A stretch of DNA of 64,000 bases from CAVSPO01 sp963730005 (GCA_963730005.1 CAVSPO010000012.1:236974-300973), one strand, 5' to 3'; positions 1 through 8,071 are shown, counted from the first letter of the stretch. Notes: generated by a model from the sequence alone, not told the origin. Translations and numbers: made by a program.

Positions 1-938
1 CTGGCCTGATCGAAGTACTCCAGAGACACCCCGGAATGCTTGATGTGGGTGCCCAGATCGAAGTCGGTGCGGTTGGCCACACCCTCCAACTCACCCCAGT
101 CGCTGCCCTGGAACCCGAACCGGTACTCGATGTCGACGGTGCGCTTGGCGTAGTGGGAGAGCTTTTCCTTCGGGTGCTCGAAAAGACGCAGGTTCGCCGG
201 ATCAATACCGAGCCCGACGTACCAGGCCTGGCGATGGTCGATCCAGTACTGGTGCCATTCCTCGTCGGTGCCGGGCTCGACGAAGAACTCCAGCTCCATC
301 TGCTCGAACTCACGGGTGCGGAAGATGAAGTTGCCGGGCGTGATCTCGTTGCGGAAGCTCTTGCCGACCTGACCCACGCCGAACGGGGGCTTCATGCGGG
401 TGGCGTTGAGCACGTTCTTGAAATTGACGAAGATGCCCTGGGCCGTCTCGGGGCGCAGGTAGTGCACCGCGGCTGCGTCCTCAACCGGCCCGAGGGATGT
501 CTTCAGCATCATGTTGAAATCACGGGGTTCGGTCCACGAACCGCGGTTGCCGCAGTTGGGGCAGGCGATCTCGGTCAGTGCAACCGCGTCGGGATCATCG
601 AGACCCTTCTTCGTCGCGTACAGCTCCTGCAGCTCGTCAGCACGGAAACGCTTGTGGCAGCTGAGGCACTCGATCAGCGGGTCATTGAAGACGCCCACAT
701 GACCCGACGCCACCCACACCTCGCTGGGCAGGATCACCGAGGAGTCGAGCCCGACCACGTCGGCCCGGCTGGTGACCGTGTAGTGCCACCATTGCCGCTT
801 GATGTTCTCCTTCAGCTCCACACCCAGCGGGCCGTAGTCCCAGGCAGCGCGGGTACCGCCATAAATCTCGCCGCAGGGAAACACGAAGCCGCGCCGCTTG
901 GCGAGATTGATGACCTTGTCGAGTTTGCTTTCAGCCAC
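1..938 (-). CDS. glyS: Glycyl-tRNA synthetase, dimeric type (C-terminus outside window)
   Basis: Class II synthetase that charges tRNA-Gly in the cytoplasm. About 312 codons are visible; the family is usually about 460, so the anticodon-binding C-terminus lies beyond the window. The N-terminus has the family block KRRGFVFPCGEIYGG, a zinc-knuckle pair (CLSC near residue 90, CPNC near 127) and class II motif 2 around FRNEI and FRTREFEQMELE near residues 195-215. I chose the GTG at 938 because MAESKLDKVINLAKRRG matches the usual N-terminus, with a GGAAGTTGGAG purine tract upstream. It diverges from the zinc operon, as expected for an actinobacterial glyS/zur neighbourhood. Confidence 0.95.
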   Translation of the reverse strand, partial: MAESKLDKVINLAKRRGFVFPCGEIYGGTRAAWDYGPLGVELKENIKRQWWHYTVTSRADVVGLDSSVILPSEVWVASGHVGVFNDPLIECLSCHKRFRADELQELYATKKGLDDPDAVALTEIACPNCGNRGSWTEPRDFNMMLKTSLGPVEDAAAVHYLRPETAQGIFVNFKNVLNATRMKPPFGVGQVGKSFRNEITPGNFIFRTREFEQMELEFFVEPGTDEEWHQYWIDHRQAWYVGLGIDPANLRLFEHPKEKLSHYAKRTVDIEYRFGFQGSDWGELEGVANRTDFDLGTHIKHSGVSLEYFDQA

Positions 939-1137
939 TGCTGACACTCCAACTTCCTGGGCCCGGCAGCTAGGCACGGGCGGCCTCCCGGTACCTGGCT
1001 GGCATCGGATGTAGGTGGACGCGGCCAGGCTTGTGGCCGGCCCGGCGTCCATCGGACAGGTTAGCGGAGGGGTTGCCGTTCCCCTACTTGGTGCACGCGC
1101 CACGGATGCTGCCCTGCGCAGCAGCGCTCCCGGCGTG

Positions 1138-1174
1138 TTGCCAAACCACAACACCTAATTGATAATGATTCTCA
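1138..1174 (+). promoter_or_regulatory. znuA promoter with overlapping Zur-type operator
   Basis: TTGCCA (1138-1143), a 17-base spacer and GATAAT (1161-1166) make a good sigma-A promoter. A near-perfect 7-1-7 palindrome TGATAATGATTCTCA (1160-1174) covers the -10 and the first base of the ATG. It matches the AT-rich Zur/Fur core (TGAtAATNATTaTCA). With zur in the same operon, zinc-dependent Zur repression is the likely role; Fur-type iron control is the alternative. Confidence 0.82.
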
Positions 1175-2118
1175 TGCTTCATCAATTCCGTCCCGCCAAG
1201 GTAACGGCTGCCCTGCTCGCGGGCATCATGCTGCTGGCGTTCAGCGCGTGCACCACGAACGAACCCTCCATCCCGGATGACAAGGTGCAGATCGCCGCCC
1301 AGATCTACCCCCTGGCATTCGTCGCCGAACGGGTAGCCGGCGATCAAGGCGCTGTCGACCTGCTCACCCCGCCCGGTTCTGACGCCCACGACTACGAGTT
1401 GGCCCCCAGCCAGATCGCCTCCCTCGGCAAGGCCGACCTGGTCATCTACCAGTTGGGCTTCCAGGCTGTCACGACGCAGGCAATCCAGCAGTCGGGCGCC
1501 ACGAACGTGATCGAAACCGGGTCCCTGGTGACGTTGCTGAGAGCAGGCGACGACGACCACGGCGCCACGGGACACACCGGCTCCGGGGAGGACTACGGAT
1601 ACGACCCGCACATCTGGCTGGACCCCACCAACATGGTGCGGATCAGCAACGCCGTCGCGGAAAATCTGGCAACCCTGGACCCACCCAATGCCCAGATCTA
1701 TCGTGACAATGCGGCGCAGCTCAACGGTGAGCTGGAGGTCCTCGACAACGACTTCCGCGCCGGGCTGGCGCGCTGCGACCGCAACCAGTTCATCACCTCG
1801 CACGAGGCGTTCAGCTACCTCGCCAACCGTTACGGGCTGCACCAGATCGGCATCACCGGGATCACCCCCGAATCCGAGCCGTCGCCGGCACGGATGGCAG
1901 AACTGCAGCAACTGGCCCGCGAGTTCGGCATCACCACGATCTTCTACGAGACGCTGATCTCCCCCAAGACCGCCGAAGTGCTCGCCAGGGACCTCGGCCT
2001 GAAGACCGACGTGCTCGACCCCGTCGCCGGCCTGAGCGATCAGTCACCCGGCTCGAACTACCTGGAGATCATGGAATCGAACCTGACCGCCCTGAAGGCG
2101 GCCAACGGATGCTCCTGA
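1174..2118 (+). CDS. znuA: Zinc ABC transporter substrate-binding lipoprotein
   Basis: Extracellular zinc receptor delivering metal to ZnuBC. A signal peptide ends in a lipobox (AFSAC), so the mature protein is lipid-anchored. Candidate metal ligands are the His in GSDAHDYEL, the His in DPHIWLDP, the His in TSHEAFSYL and the Asp in DVLDPVAGL; a short His-containing loop DDDHGATGHTG lies between the first two. ATG 1174 is preferred: a -10 box lies 7 bases upstream, implying a leaderless mRNA, whereas TTG 1159 and ATG 1165 lie inside the operator and promoter. The stop overlaps the znuC start. Manganese specificity cannot be excluded, but the operator and zur favour zinc. Confidence 0.9.
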   Translation: MLHQFRPAKVTAALLAGIMLLAFSACTTNEPSIPDDKVQIAAQIYPLAFVAERVAGDQGAVDLLTPPGSDAHDYELAPSQIASLGKADLVIYQLGFQAVTTQAIQQSGATNVIETGSLVTLLRAGDDDHGATGHTGSGEDYGYDPHIWLDPTNMVRISNAVAENLATLDPPNAQIYRDNAAQLNGELEVLDNDFRAGLARCDRNQFITSHEAFSYLANRYGLHQIGITGITPESEPSPARMAELQQLAREFGITTIFYETLISPKTAEVLARDLGLKTDVLDPVAGLSDQSPGSNYLEIMESNLTALKAANGCS

Positions 2119-2930
2119 CAGCCAATCTGAACACCAGCCAAGGCGACCCTGCAGCCGAAGACACTGTGGTGGCCTGCCGGAACCTGAGCGTGACGCTGGG
2201 CGAGAATCCCATCCTGCACGACCTGGACGCCCACGTCGGGCACGGCGAGACGGTGGCACTGCTCGGCGGCAACGGCTCGGGCAAGACCACCCTGTTGCGG
2301 GCCTTGCTCGGGCTGGTGCCGCGGCGCACCGGGACAGTCGCCCTCTTCGGCACCCCCATCGAAAGGTTCCACCAGTGGTATCGGGTGGGATATGTGCCCC
2401 AGCACGGCCTGTTGCAGGTCAACAACGCCAGCGTCTACGAGCTGGTGGCCACTGGCCGGTTGTCCCGTCGCGGGCTGTTCGTGCCGCCCCGCAAGTCCGA
2501 CCGTGACGCCATCGCTGCTGCGCTGGAACAGGTGGGTCTGACGCGTTTCCGCAACGCACAGGTGTCCCTGTTGTCGGGCGGCCAACGCCAGCGGGCCTTG
2601 ATCGCGCGGGCGCTGGCCGGACGGCCGGAGCTGATCATGCTGGACGAGCCGTTGGCGGGGCTGGACCTCGCCACCCAGGAAAGCTTGGCGGAACTGTTCG
2701 CCGACCTGAAGGCGGCTGGGCTGTCGACGATCGTGGTCCTGCACGAGCTCGGCCCACTGGAGGGGCTGATCGATCGCAGCATCGTGCTGGGTGCCGGGCA
2801 GGTTCTGTACGACGGCCCGCTGCGCTCCGACGGCTCGGCGCTGCGCGAGCACTCCGACACCGAGCCGGGACCCTCACCCCTGTTGCAGGGCCCGACCTTG
2901 CTCGCGCGGAAGGAACCCACTGATGCTTGA
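2109..2930 (+). CDS. znuC: Zinc ABC transporter ATP-binding protein
   Basis: Cytoplasmic ATPase powering zinc import. Walker A GGNGSGKTT is at residues 53-61, the Q-loop is in YVPQHGLLQ, the ABC signature LSGGQRQR is near 155-162, and Walker B LIMLDEP is near 175-181, followed by the D-loop GLD and switch His in VVLHELG. At 273 residues it is normal in size. It starts inside the end of znuA and overlaps znuB by 8 bases, so the three are translationally coupled. The last 40 residues are a low-complexity Ser/Pro/Glu tail with no visible domain. Confidence 0.93.
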   Translation: MLLTANLNTSQGDPAAEDTVVACRNLSVTLGENPILHDLDAHVGHGETVALLGGNGSGKTTLLRALLGLVPRRTGTVALFGTPIERFHQWYRVGYVPQHGLLQVNNASVYELVATGRLSRRGLFVPPRKSDRDAIAAALEQVGLTRFRNAQVSLLSGGQRQRALIARALAGRPELIMLDEPLAGLDLATQESLAELFADLKAAGLSTIVVLHELGPLEGLIDRSIVLGAGQVLYDGPLRSDGSALREHSDTEPGPSPLLQGPTLLARKEPTDA

Positions 2931-3921
2931 ACTGCTGTCGTTGCCCTTCATGCAGCGCGCCATCCTCGCCGCCCTGGTCAGCGGCCTGCTGTCCCCGGCG
3001 GTCGGCACCTACATCGTGCAGCGCCGGCTCAGCCTGCTGGGTGACGGGCTGGGCCACGTGGCCATCGCCGGAGTGGGGCTCGCCATCCTGACCGGAAACC
3101 AGCCGTTGCCGGTGGCGGTGGCGGTCGCCGTGGCCGGGGCCGTGCTGGTGGAGTTGCTGCGCCAGAACGGCTGGGCGTCGGGCGACGTCGGCCTGGCGAT
3201 GCTGTTCTACGGCGGTCTGGCTGCCGGGGTGTTGATGGCCGGTCTGGGCGGTCAGGGCGCCGGCGCGCTGTCCCAGTACCTATTCGGTTCCCTGACCACC
3301 GTCAGCAGCTCGGACATCCTCATCATCCTGGGCTTGGCAGTGCTGGTGATCGTGCCCGCCGTCGGACTGTCACCGCAGCTGTTCTGCGTGTGCGCCGACG
3401 AACAGTACGCCCACACCCAGGGTTTGCCGGTGCGCGCGCTCAATCTGCTGATCGTGGTGCTGGCCGCCGTCACCGTCACCATGTCGATGCGTACGGTTGG
3501 GCTGCTGCTGGTCAGCGCGATGATGGTCGTCCCGGTCGCGACCGCCCAGAATCTGTTCATCGGTTTCCGCAGCACCTTGGTCGGCTCGATGCTGATCGGC
3601 ATGACGGTCGCCGTGGGTGGCACCGTGACATCAGGCTGGCTCGACACTGCATCCGGAGCCACCATCGTGGTGGGCGCCATCCTGATCTTCATGCTCAGCT
3701 GGCCGGTGTCCAAGGCACTCCAGCATCGCCGCCACGCCGCCCACCGGACGGGAGACCACGCACCGGCCTCACCAGCTGTCGCCGTGCGAGCCCCGCAGGA
3801 GCCGGGTGGCGAGGCTGTGTTGCACGACGACCACGTCGACTATCTCGACGAGGGCAGTCGGCACTGCCCTCGTGGTCTTCCAGTGCCCGAGCATGCAGCA
3901 GTACGGGTCGGCGATGACTGA
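2923..3921 (+). CDS. znuB: Zinc ABC transporter permease with His-rich C-terminal tail
   Basis: Integral membrane channel of the zinc importer (ABC-3 family); the first 270 residues are a series of hydrophobic helices with family blocks such as GDGLGHVAIAGVGLA and MSMRTVGLLLVSAMM. ATG 2923 follows the Shine-Dalgarno GGAAGG and overlaps the znuC stop. At 332 residues it is about 50 longer than usual. The extra tail (about residues 270-332) includes EAVLHDDHVDYLDEGSRHC, a His/Asp motif like that of small stand-alone actinobacterial proteins found near zur genes. The end overlaps zur by 8 bases. The tail may be a real metal-binding extension or a fusion created by an indel. Confidence 0.88.
   Translation: MLELLSLPFMQRAILAALVSGLLSPAVGTYIVQRRLSLLGDGLGHVAIAGVGLAILTGNQPLPVAVAVAVAGAVLVELLRQNGWASGDVGLAMLFYGGLAAGVLMAGLGGQGAGALSQYLFGSLTTVSSSDILIILGLAVLVIVPAVGLSPQLFCVCADEQYAHTQGLPVRALNLLIVVLAAVTVTMSMRTVGLLLVSAMMVVPVATAQNLFIGFRSTLVGSMLIGMTVAVGGTVTSGWLDTASGATIVVGAILIFMLSWPVSKALQHRRHAAHRTGDHAPASPAVAVRAPQEPGGEAVLHDDHVDYLDEGSRHCPRGLPVPEHAAVRVGDD
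3848..3873. other. Perfect hairpin inside the znuB tail, just before zur
   Basis: An 11-bp perfect stem (3848-3858 with 3863-3873) encloses a 4-base loop CGGC. No T-run follows, so it is not a classic terminator. It lies 40 bases before the zur start and within the coding sequence of the ZnuB extension. It could modulate zur translation or mRNA processing. Confidence 0.55.
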
Positions 3922-4357
3922 GACCAGTGCGACTGCCGCTTTCCGCAACACCAAACAGCGGCAACTGATCCGGGCGGCGTTGACCGGCTGCGACTCGTTC
4001 CTGTCGGCCCAGCAACTCCATGAACGGCTGCGTGACCAGGGGCACCGGATCGGGCTGGCGACCGTGTACCGAGCCTTGCAGGCGATGGTAGAAGCCCACG
4101 AGGTCGATTCGCTGCGCAACCCGGACGGCGAGGCCGTCTACCGGCGTTGCTCGGCCGGTCACCATCACCATCTGATCTGCCGCCGCTGCGGCAGGACAGT
4201 GGAGGTGGGCGAGCTGCCGGTGGTCGACTGGGCCGAACAACTGGCGACTGAGCATGGCTTCACCGAGGTCGAGCACGTGGTCGAGGTGTACGGGCTGTGC
4301 GCTGTCTGTTCCAGCTCCCCCACCGACGCCCCGATGGTGACGGTGCGCCCGGGCTGA
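3914..4357 (+). CDS. zur: Fur-family zinc uptake regulator
   Basis: Zinc-sensing repressor of the Fur family, 147 residues. The N-terminal winged helix includes RNTKQRQLIRAAL, AQQLHERL and the recognition segment GLATVYRALQ. The dimer/metal region has GHHHHLICRRCG and a second Cys pair CAVC near the C-terminus, giving the structural zinc site. ATG 3914 overlaps the end of znuB, so the regulator is made from the operon it probably controls. The binding site at znuA would give negative autoregulation. It converges on recO 13 bases away. Fur is the alternative name, but the neighbours argue for zinc. Confidence 0.88.
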   Translation: MTETSATAAFRNTKQRQLIRAALTGCDSFLSAQQLHERLRDQGHRIGLATVYRALQAMVEAHEVDSLRNPDGEAVYRRCSAGHHHHLICRRCGRTVEVGELPVVDWAEQLATEHGFTEVEHVVEVYGLCAVCSSSPTDAPMVTVRPG

Positions 4358-4370
4358 CGCTGGGCGCCAG

Positions 4371-5117
4371 CTACTGGCTGCGCTGCACCAGCGGCAACGA
4401 GCGCAGGCCGCGTTCCAGATGCCACGAGGCGAAGGCCGCGATCAGCCGGCTGGATTCGAGTTGGCAGGCTGAACTGACGTCGCGGGTCGCCGGCCAGTTC
4501 CCGGACAGCAGCGCCCCAAGCAGCGTCCAGGTCTCGACACTCGGGCGTACCGCTGCCGAAGGCCGACACTGCGGGCAAACCATGCCGCCGCTGGCTGGGG
4601 AGAACCACTGCTGAGGGCTCGCCACCCCGCAGCGGGAGCAGGCGTCCAGTGCAGGCGCATAGCCGGCGACTGCCAAGGATCGCAGCAGGTAGGAGTCCAT
4701 CACCATGGTCGGCGGACGCCGACCATCCGTGGTGCCTTCAGTCAACGTCCGCAGGGCGCCCACCAGCAACCGGTACTGCTGCAGGGCTGGCGCGCCCTCC
4801 TCAGCCACCAGCCGGTCGGCAACCTCCAGCATCACCTCGCCGACCGTGTACAGCTCGTAGTCGTTGGCCAGCGGATCGCCGAAGGCGTGCAGGGTGACGG
4901 CCTGGGTCACCACGTCGAGGCTGCGGCCCTGGGCCAGTTGCACGTCGACGTGGCTGAAAGGCTCCAGCCGCCCGCCGAACTTGCTGGAGGTACGCCGCAC
5001 CCCTCTGGCCACCGCTCGCACCTTGCCGCGGGTACGGGTCAACATGGTGATGATGCGATCGGCCTCGCCCAACTTGTGCGTTCGGAGCACGATGGCTTCG
5101 TCACGATAGGTGGGCAT
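4371..5117 (-). CDS. recO: DNA repair protein RecO
   Basis: Recombination mediator of the RecFOR pathway that anneals single strands and loads RecA. It is 248 residues with an N-terminal OB-fold (YRDEAIVLRTHKLGEADRI, typical RecO start) and a C-terminal zinc-binding part with two Cys pairs (CSRCG, CPQC). I chose ATG 5117 because upstream codons are low-complexity and CACAAT, a -10-like hexamer, lies 6 bases before it, suggesting a leaderless start. It is divergent from uppS, a common actinobacterial arrangement. Confidence 0.92.
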   Translation of the reverse strand: MPTYRDEAIVLRTHKLGEADRIITMLTRTRGKVRAVARGVRRTSSKFGGRLEPFSHVDVQLAQGRSLDVVTQAVTLHAFGDPLANDYELYTVGEVMLEVADRLVAEEGAPALQQYRLLVGALRTLTEGTTDGRRPPTMVMDSYLLRSLAVAGYAPALDACSRCGVASPQQWFSPASGGMVCPQCRPSAAVRPSVETWTLLGALLSGNWPATRDVSSACQLESSRLIAAFASWHLERGLRSLPLVQRSQ

Positions 5118-5194
5118 GGACCCATTGTGCCGCGTCTGCCCGAACCGGCCAGCCAGCGGCAGTGCGCGGGCGCGCGGAAGGCTATCGTCGTGAC

Positions 5195-5980
5195 GTGGCC
5201 AAGAAGCAAACAGTCCGCCCGGACAAACGCAGCCCCGTCCCACACCCGAGCGGTGCCCGTGCCCCGGAGCTTCCGCAGGCGGCAGTCCCCCGCCATGTCG
5301 CCATCGTGATGGACGGCAACGGCCGCTGGGCGCAACAGCGCGGCCTGAAACGCACCGACGGGCACACCGCCGGTGAGGCGGTGCTGTTCGACGTCATCGA
5401 GGGCGCCATCGAGATTGGCGTCCAGTACCTTTCTGCCTACGCGTTCAGCACCGAGAACTGGAAGAGGTCGCCCGAAGAGGTGTCCTTCCTGATGGGCTTC
5501 AACCGGGACGTCATCCATCGCCGCCGCGATCAGCTGGATGCCCTCAACGTGCAGGTGCGCTGGGCAGGGCGCGAACCGCGACTGTGGCGCAGCGTCATCA
5601 AGGAGCTGCAAGACGCCGAGCAGCAGACTGCCGACAACACCGGCTTGACGCTGCAGTTCTGTGTCAACTACGGGGGGCGGGCAGAGATCGTGGACGCGGC
5701 CAAGGCGATCGCCAAGTTGGCCGCCGAGGGCAGGCTGGACCCGGATCACATCACGGAGAAGAGCTTCCGGGCGCACCTGGACGAGCCCGGCATCCCTGAC
5801 GTCGACCTGTTCGTCCGCTCCTCCGGTGAGCAACGTTTCTCGAACTTCCTGCTGTGGCAATCGGCCTACGCGGAGTTCGTCTTCGTGGACAAGCTCTGGC
5901 CCGACTGGGACCGGCGCGACCTGTGGGCGGCCATCGAGTATTACGTAGGACGCGACCGCCGATTCGGCGGAGCAAAATAG
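5195..5980 (+). CDS. uppS: Isoprenyl (polyprenyl) diphosphate synthase, cis type
   Basis: Cis-prenyltransferase making the long-chain polyprenyl diphosphate carrier for peptidoglycan and other cell-wall glycans. The signature VAIVMDGNGRWA places the catalytic Asp near residue 40, with AFSTENWKRS, LQFCVNYGGR, DLFVRSSGEQRFSNFLLWQSAYAE-type blocks and the terminal WP motif. It is 261 residues from GTG 5195; TATCGT 6 bases upstream suggests leaderless transcription. Its place next to recO and zur matches the long-chain enzyme locus of other actinobacteria rather than the short-chain paralogue, but chain length cannot be read from sequence alone. Confidence 0.92.
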   Translation: MAKKQTVRPDKRSPVPHPSGARAPELPQAAVPRHVAIVMDGNGRWAQQRGLKRTDGHTAGEAVLFDVIEGAIEIGVQYLSAYAFSTENWKRSPEEVSFLMGFNRDVIHRRRDQLDALNVQVRWAGREPRLWRSVIKELQDAEQQTADNTGLTLQFCVNYGGRAEIVDAAKAIAKLAAEGRLDPDHITEKSFRAHLDEPGIPDVDLFVRSSGEQRFSNFLLWQSAYAEFVFVDKLWPDWDRRDLWAAIEYYVGRDRRFGGAK

Positions 5981-5982
5981 GA

Positions 5983-6012
5983 CTGCCCGGCCGGTTTCCA
6001 CCGGCCGGGCAG
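5983..6012. terminator. Strong hairpin between convergent uppS and leuA
   Basis: A 12-bp perfect GC-rich stem (5983-5994 with 6001-6012) with loop TTTCCA starts 2 bases after the uppS stop and ends just before the leuA stop. Its symmetry suits a bidirectional terminator, though T-runs are weak on both sides. Confidence 0.75.
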
Positions 6013-6023
6013 CGTTCTGAGCT

Positions 6024-7787
6024 TCAGGAGCGGTTGATCGCGCTGATGACCGCCTTCAGCGAAGCAGTGGTGATGTCCGGATCGATTCCGACACCCCACA
6101 CCACCTGCGGCTCCGTGCCATTTCTGATTTCGCACTCCACGTAGGCAGCGGCCAACTGGTCACTGCCGGTGTCCAGGCCATGCTCGGAGTACTCCAGCAC
6201 ACTCGCGTCTACCCCGACGGTCTTGAGGGCGTCCATGAAGGCTGACACCGGACCGTTGCCCTCTCCGGTGATCTGCTGCTCCTTGCCGCGCACCCGCACC
6301 GTCACCTTGGAGTGGTGGCGCCCGCCCTCGGAGTAGTCGTCGGCAACGACCAGCTCCAGCGGATCGGTTCGGTCCAGGTACTCCTTGCTGAAAGCCTGCA
6401 TCAGCTGCTCGGAGGTGACCTCACCGCCGTGCTCGTCGGCGTAGCGCTGCACGACGTGGCTGAAGTCGCGCTGCAGGCGACGCGGCAGGTCGAGGTGATG
6501 ATCGGCGCGCATCAGATAGGCCATGCCGCCCTTGCCGGACTGGCTGTTGACGCGGATCACGGCCTCGTAGCTGCGCCCCACATCGGCCGGATCGATCGGC
6601 AGGTACGGCGCCTCCCAGGCGATCTCGTGCTTGCCGACACCCTGATCCTTGGCCTTTCGTCCCAGCGTGTCCAGGCCCTTGTTGATGGCGTCCTGGTGGG
6701 AGCCGCTGAAAGCCGTGAACACCAGCTCGCCGGAGTACGGCTGCCGCGGCGGGACCCGCATACCTGTGCAGTACTCGACGGCGCGCCGAACTTCGTCCAG
6801 GTTGCTGAAATCGATCTTGGGGTCGATGCCCTGGCTGTACAGGTTCATGCCCAACACCACGAGGTCGACGTTGCCGGTGCGCTCGCCGTGACCGAACAGG
6901 CAGCCCTCCACCCGGTCGCCGCCGGCCATCAGACCGAACTCCGCTGCCGCGATGGCCGTGCCGCGGTCATTGTGGTTGTGCAGCGAAACCGTCACGAAAT
7001 CCCGGTCACGGATGTTGCGGCAGAAATACTCGATCTGGTCGGCATAGGTGTTGGGCGTGGACAGCTCAACCGTGGCCGGCAGGTTGAGGATGATCTCACG
7101 CTCGGCGTCCGGCTGCCAGACATCCATCACGGCCTCGCAGACCTCGATGGCGTAGTCGGTGTCCGATTGCGTGAAGATCTCGGGGCTGTACTGGTATCCG
7201 AACTCCGTGTCGCTCAGGTACTTCTCGGCGTACCTGACCACCAGTTCGGTGCCCTTCTGTGCCAACCGCTTGACCTGCACCTCGTCCATGTTGAAAACCA
7301 CCCGGCGGAAGAGCTCCGCGGTGGCGTTGTAGAGGTGCACCGTCGCGCTCTTGGCGCCCACCAGGGACTGGGCGGTGCGGTCGATCAGGTCTTCGCGGGC
7401 CTGGGTCAGCACGCTGATGGTGACGTCATCGGGGATGGCGTCCTGCTCGATCAGCGAGCGGATGAAGTCGTACTCGGTCTGGGAGGCGGACGGGAAGCCC
7501 ACCTCGATCTCCTTGTAACCCATCTTGACGAGCAGGTCGAACAGCTTGCGCTTGCGGCTCGGGGTCATCGGATCGATCAGGGCCTGGTTGCCGTCCCGCA
7601 GATCCGTGGACAGCCAGCGTGGGGCCTTCTCGATTCGCTTGTCGGGCCAGGTGCGGTCGGGCAGCACCAGTGGCGTGAAGGGCTTGTAACGGTTGAACGG
7701 CATGGGGCTCGGCTGCTGCACCGGGCGTGCCTGTGGTCGGGTGCGCGGCTTGGTGAAAGCGACGCGATTTTCTACTGCTGAGCTCAT
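6024..7787 (-). CDS. leuA: 2-isopropylmalate synthase
   Basis: Committing step of leucine synthesis: condenses acetyl-CoA with 2-oxoisovalerate. It is 587 residues, the long (LeuA type 2) form. The catalytic barrel begins at STDLRDGNQAL, includes the metal-site block SLHNHNDRGTA and GNVDLVVLGMN, and is followed by a C-terminal LeuA allosteric dimerisation domain that normally binds leucine for feedback inhibition. ATG 7787 (MSSAVENRVAF) fits the family start. A leader peptide and hairpin upstream suggest transcription attenuation. The gene is monocistronic, converging on uppS. Confidence 0.95.
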   Translation of the reverse strand: MSSAVENRVAFTKPRTRPQARPVQQPSPMPFNRYKPFTPLVLPDRTWPDKRIEKAPRWLSTDLRDGNQALIDPMTPSRKRKLFDLLVKMGYKEIEVGFPSASQTEYDFIRSLIEQDAIPDDVTISVLTQAREDLIDRTAQSLVGAKSATVHLYNATAELFRRVVFNMDEVQVKRLAQKGTELVVRYAEKYLSDTEFGYQYSPEIFTQSDTDYAIEVCEAVMDVWQPDAEREIILNLPATVELSTPNTYADQIEYFCRNIRDRDFVTVSLHNHNDRGTAIAAAEFGLMAGGDRVEGCLFGHGERTGNVDLVVLGMNLYSQGIDPKIDFSNLDEVRRAVEYCTGMRVPPRQPYSGELVFTAFSGSHQDAINKGLDTLGRKAKDQGVGKHEIAWEAPYLPIDPADVGRSYEAVIRVNSQSGKGGMAYLMRADHHLDLPRRLQRDFSHVVQRYADEHGGEVTSEQLMQAFSKEYLDRTDPLELVVADDYSEGGRHHSKVTVRVRGKEQQITGEGNGPVSAFMDALKTVGVDASVLEYSEHGLDTGSDQLAAAYVECEIRNGTEPQVVWGVGIDPDITTASLKAVISAINRS

Positions 7788-7863
7788 TGGGTTGACTTCC
7801 TCAACTGGTTGCCGCCGGTGGATGACACGGCGATACGGCTTGAACGCCAGGCACGCAGGAACT

Positions 7864-7906
7864 CCGCAGCGAGGTGGGCCGGCTTCAGGAGCGAGCCTCG
7901 CTGCGG
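7864..7906 (-). promoter_or_regulatory. leuA leader hairpin (attenuator element)
   Basis: A perfect 11-bp inverted repeat (7864-7874 with 7896-7906, loop 21 bases) sits in the leuA 5' leader. Its 5' arm lies inside the last codons of the leucine leader peptide, so ribosome position on that peptide would decide whether it forms. This is the layout of a translation-coupled attenuator. I did not find a clear T-run terminator downstream, so the terminator arm is unresolved. Confidence 0.7.
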
Positions 7907-7956
7907 CAACCAAGAAGCAGCCACACACCCAAGGGGCTGCCCACCGCGATAGCCAT
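7885..7956 (-). CDS. leuL: leuA leader peptide with consecutive Leu codons
   Basis: A 23-codon reading frame, MAIAVGSPLGVWLLLGCRSEARS, starts at ATG 7956 and carries Trp followed by three leucine codons (CTG CTT CTT). A promoter GTGACG-16-TATTGT (7963-7990) ends 6 bases before the ATG, implying a leaderless start, and the stop falls in the loop of the downstream hairpin. Leucine starvation would stall ribosomes at the Leu run. Leader-peptide attenuation of leuA is known in actinobacteria; this particular peptide is inferred from position and content. Confidence 0.72.
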   Translation of the reverse strand: MAIAVGSPLGVWLLLGCRSEARS

Positions 7957-7962
7957 GCCGAC

Positions 7963-7990
7963 ACAATACCCCGGCCAGTACAGACGTCAC
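7963..7990 (-). promoter_or_regulatory. Putative leuA promoter
   Basis: On the minus strand GTGACG (7985-7990), a 16-base spacer and TATTGT (7963-7968) lie just before the leader peptide ATG at 7956. Confidence 0.5.
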
Positions 7991-8071
7991 CAAATGCCGG
8001 CTGTCCGCTCACAGCGGACCACAAGACGGGACGGTGCGCCCTGACCGCACAGACCGGAGTTTGATTACGGC

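Noticed and set aside
36..944. Long open frame on the plus strand of the first kilobase
   Set aside because: It is antisense to glyS, whose minus-strand translation contains the synthetase motifs. Long antisense frames are common at this GC content.
6312..7781. 489-codon plus-strand frame opposite leuA
   Set aside because: Composition is Val/Asp/Gly/His-rich with no motifs; the minus strand encodes a complete 2-isopropylmalate synthase.
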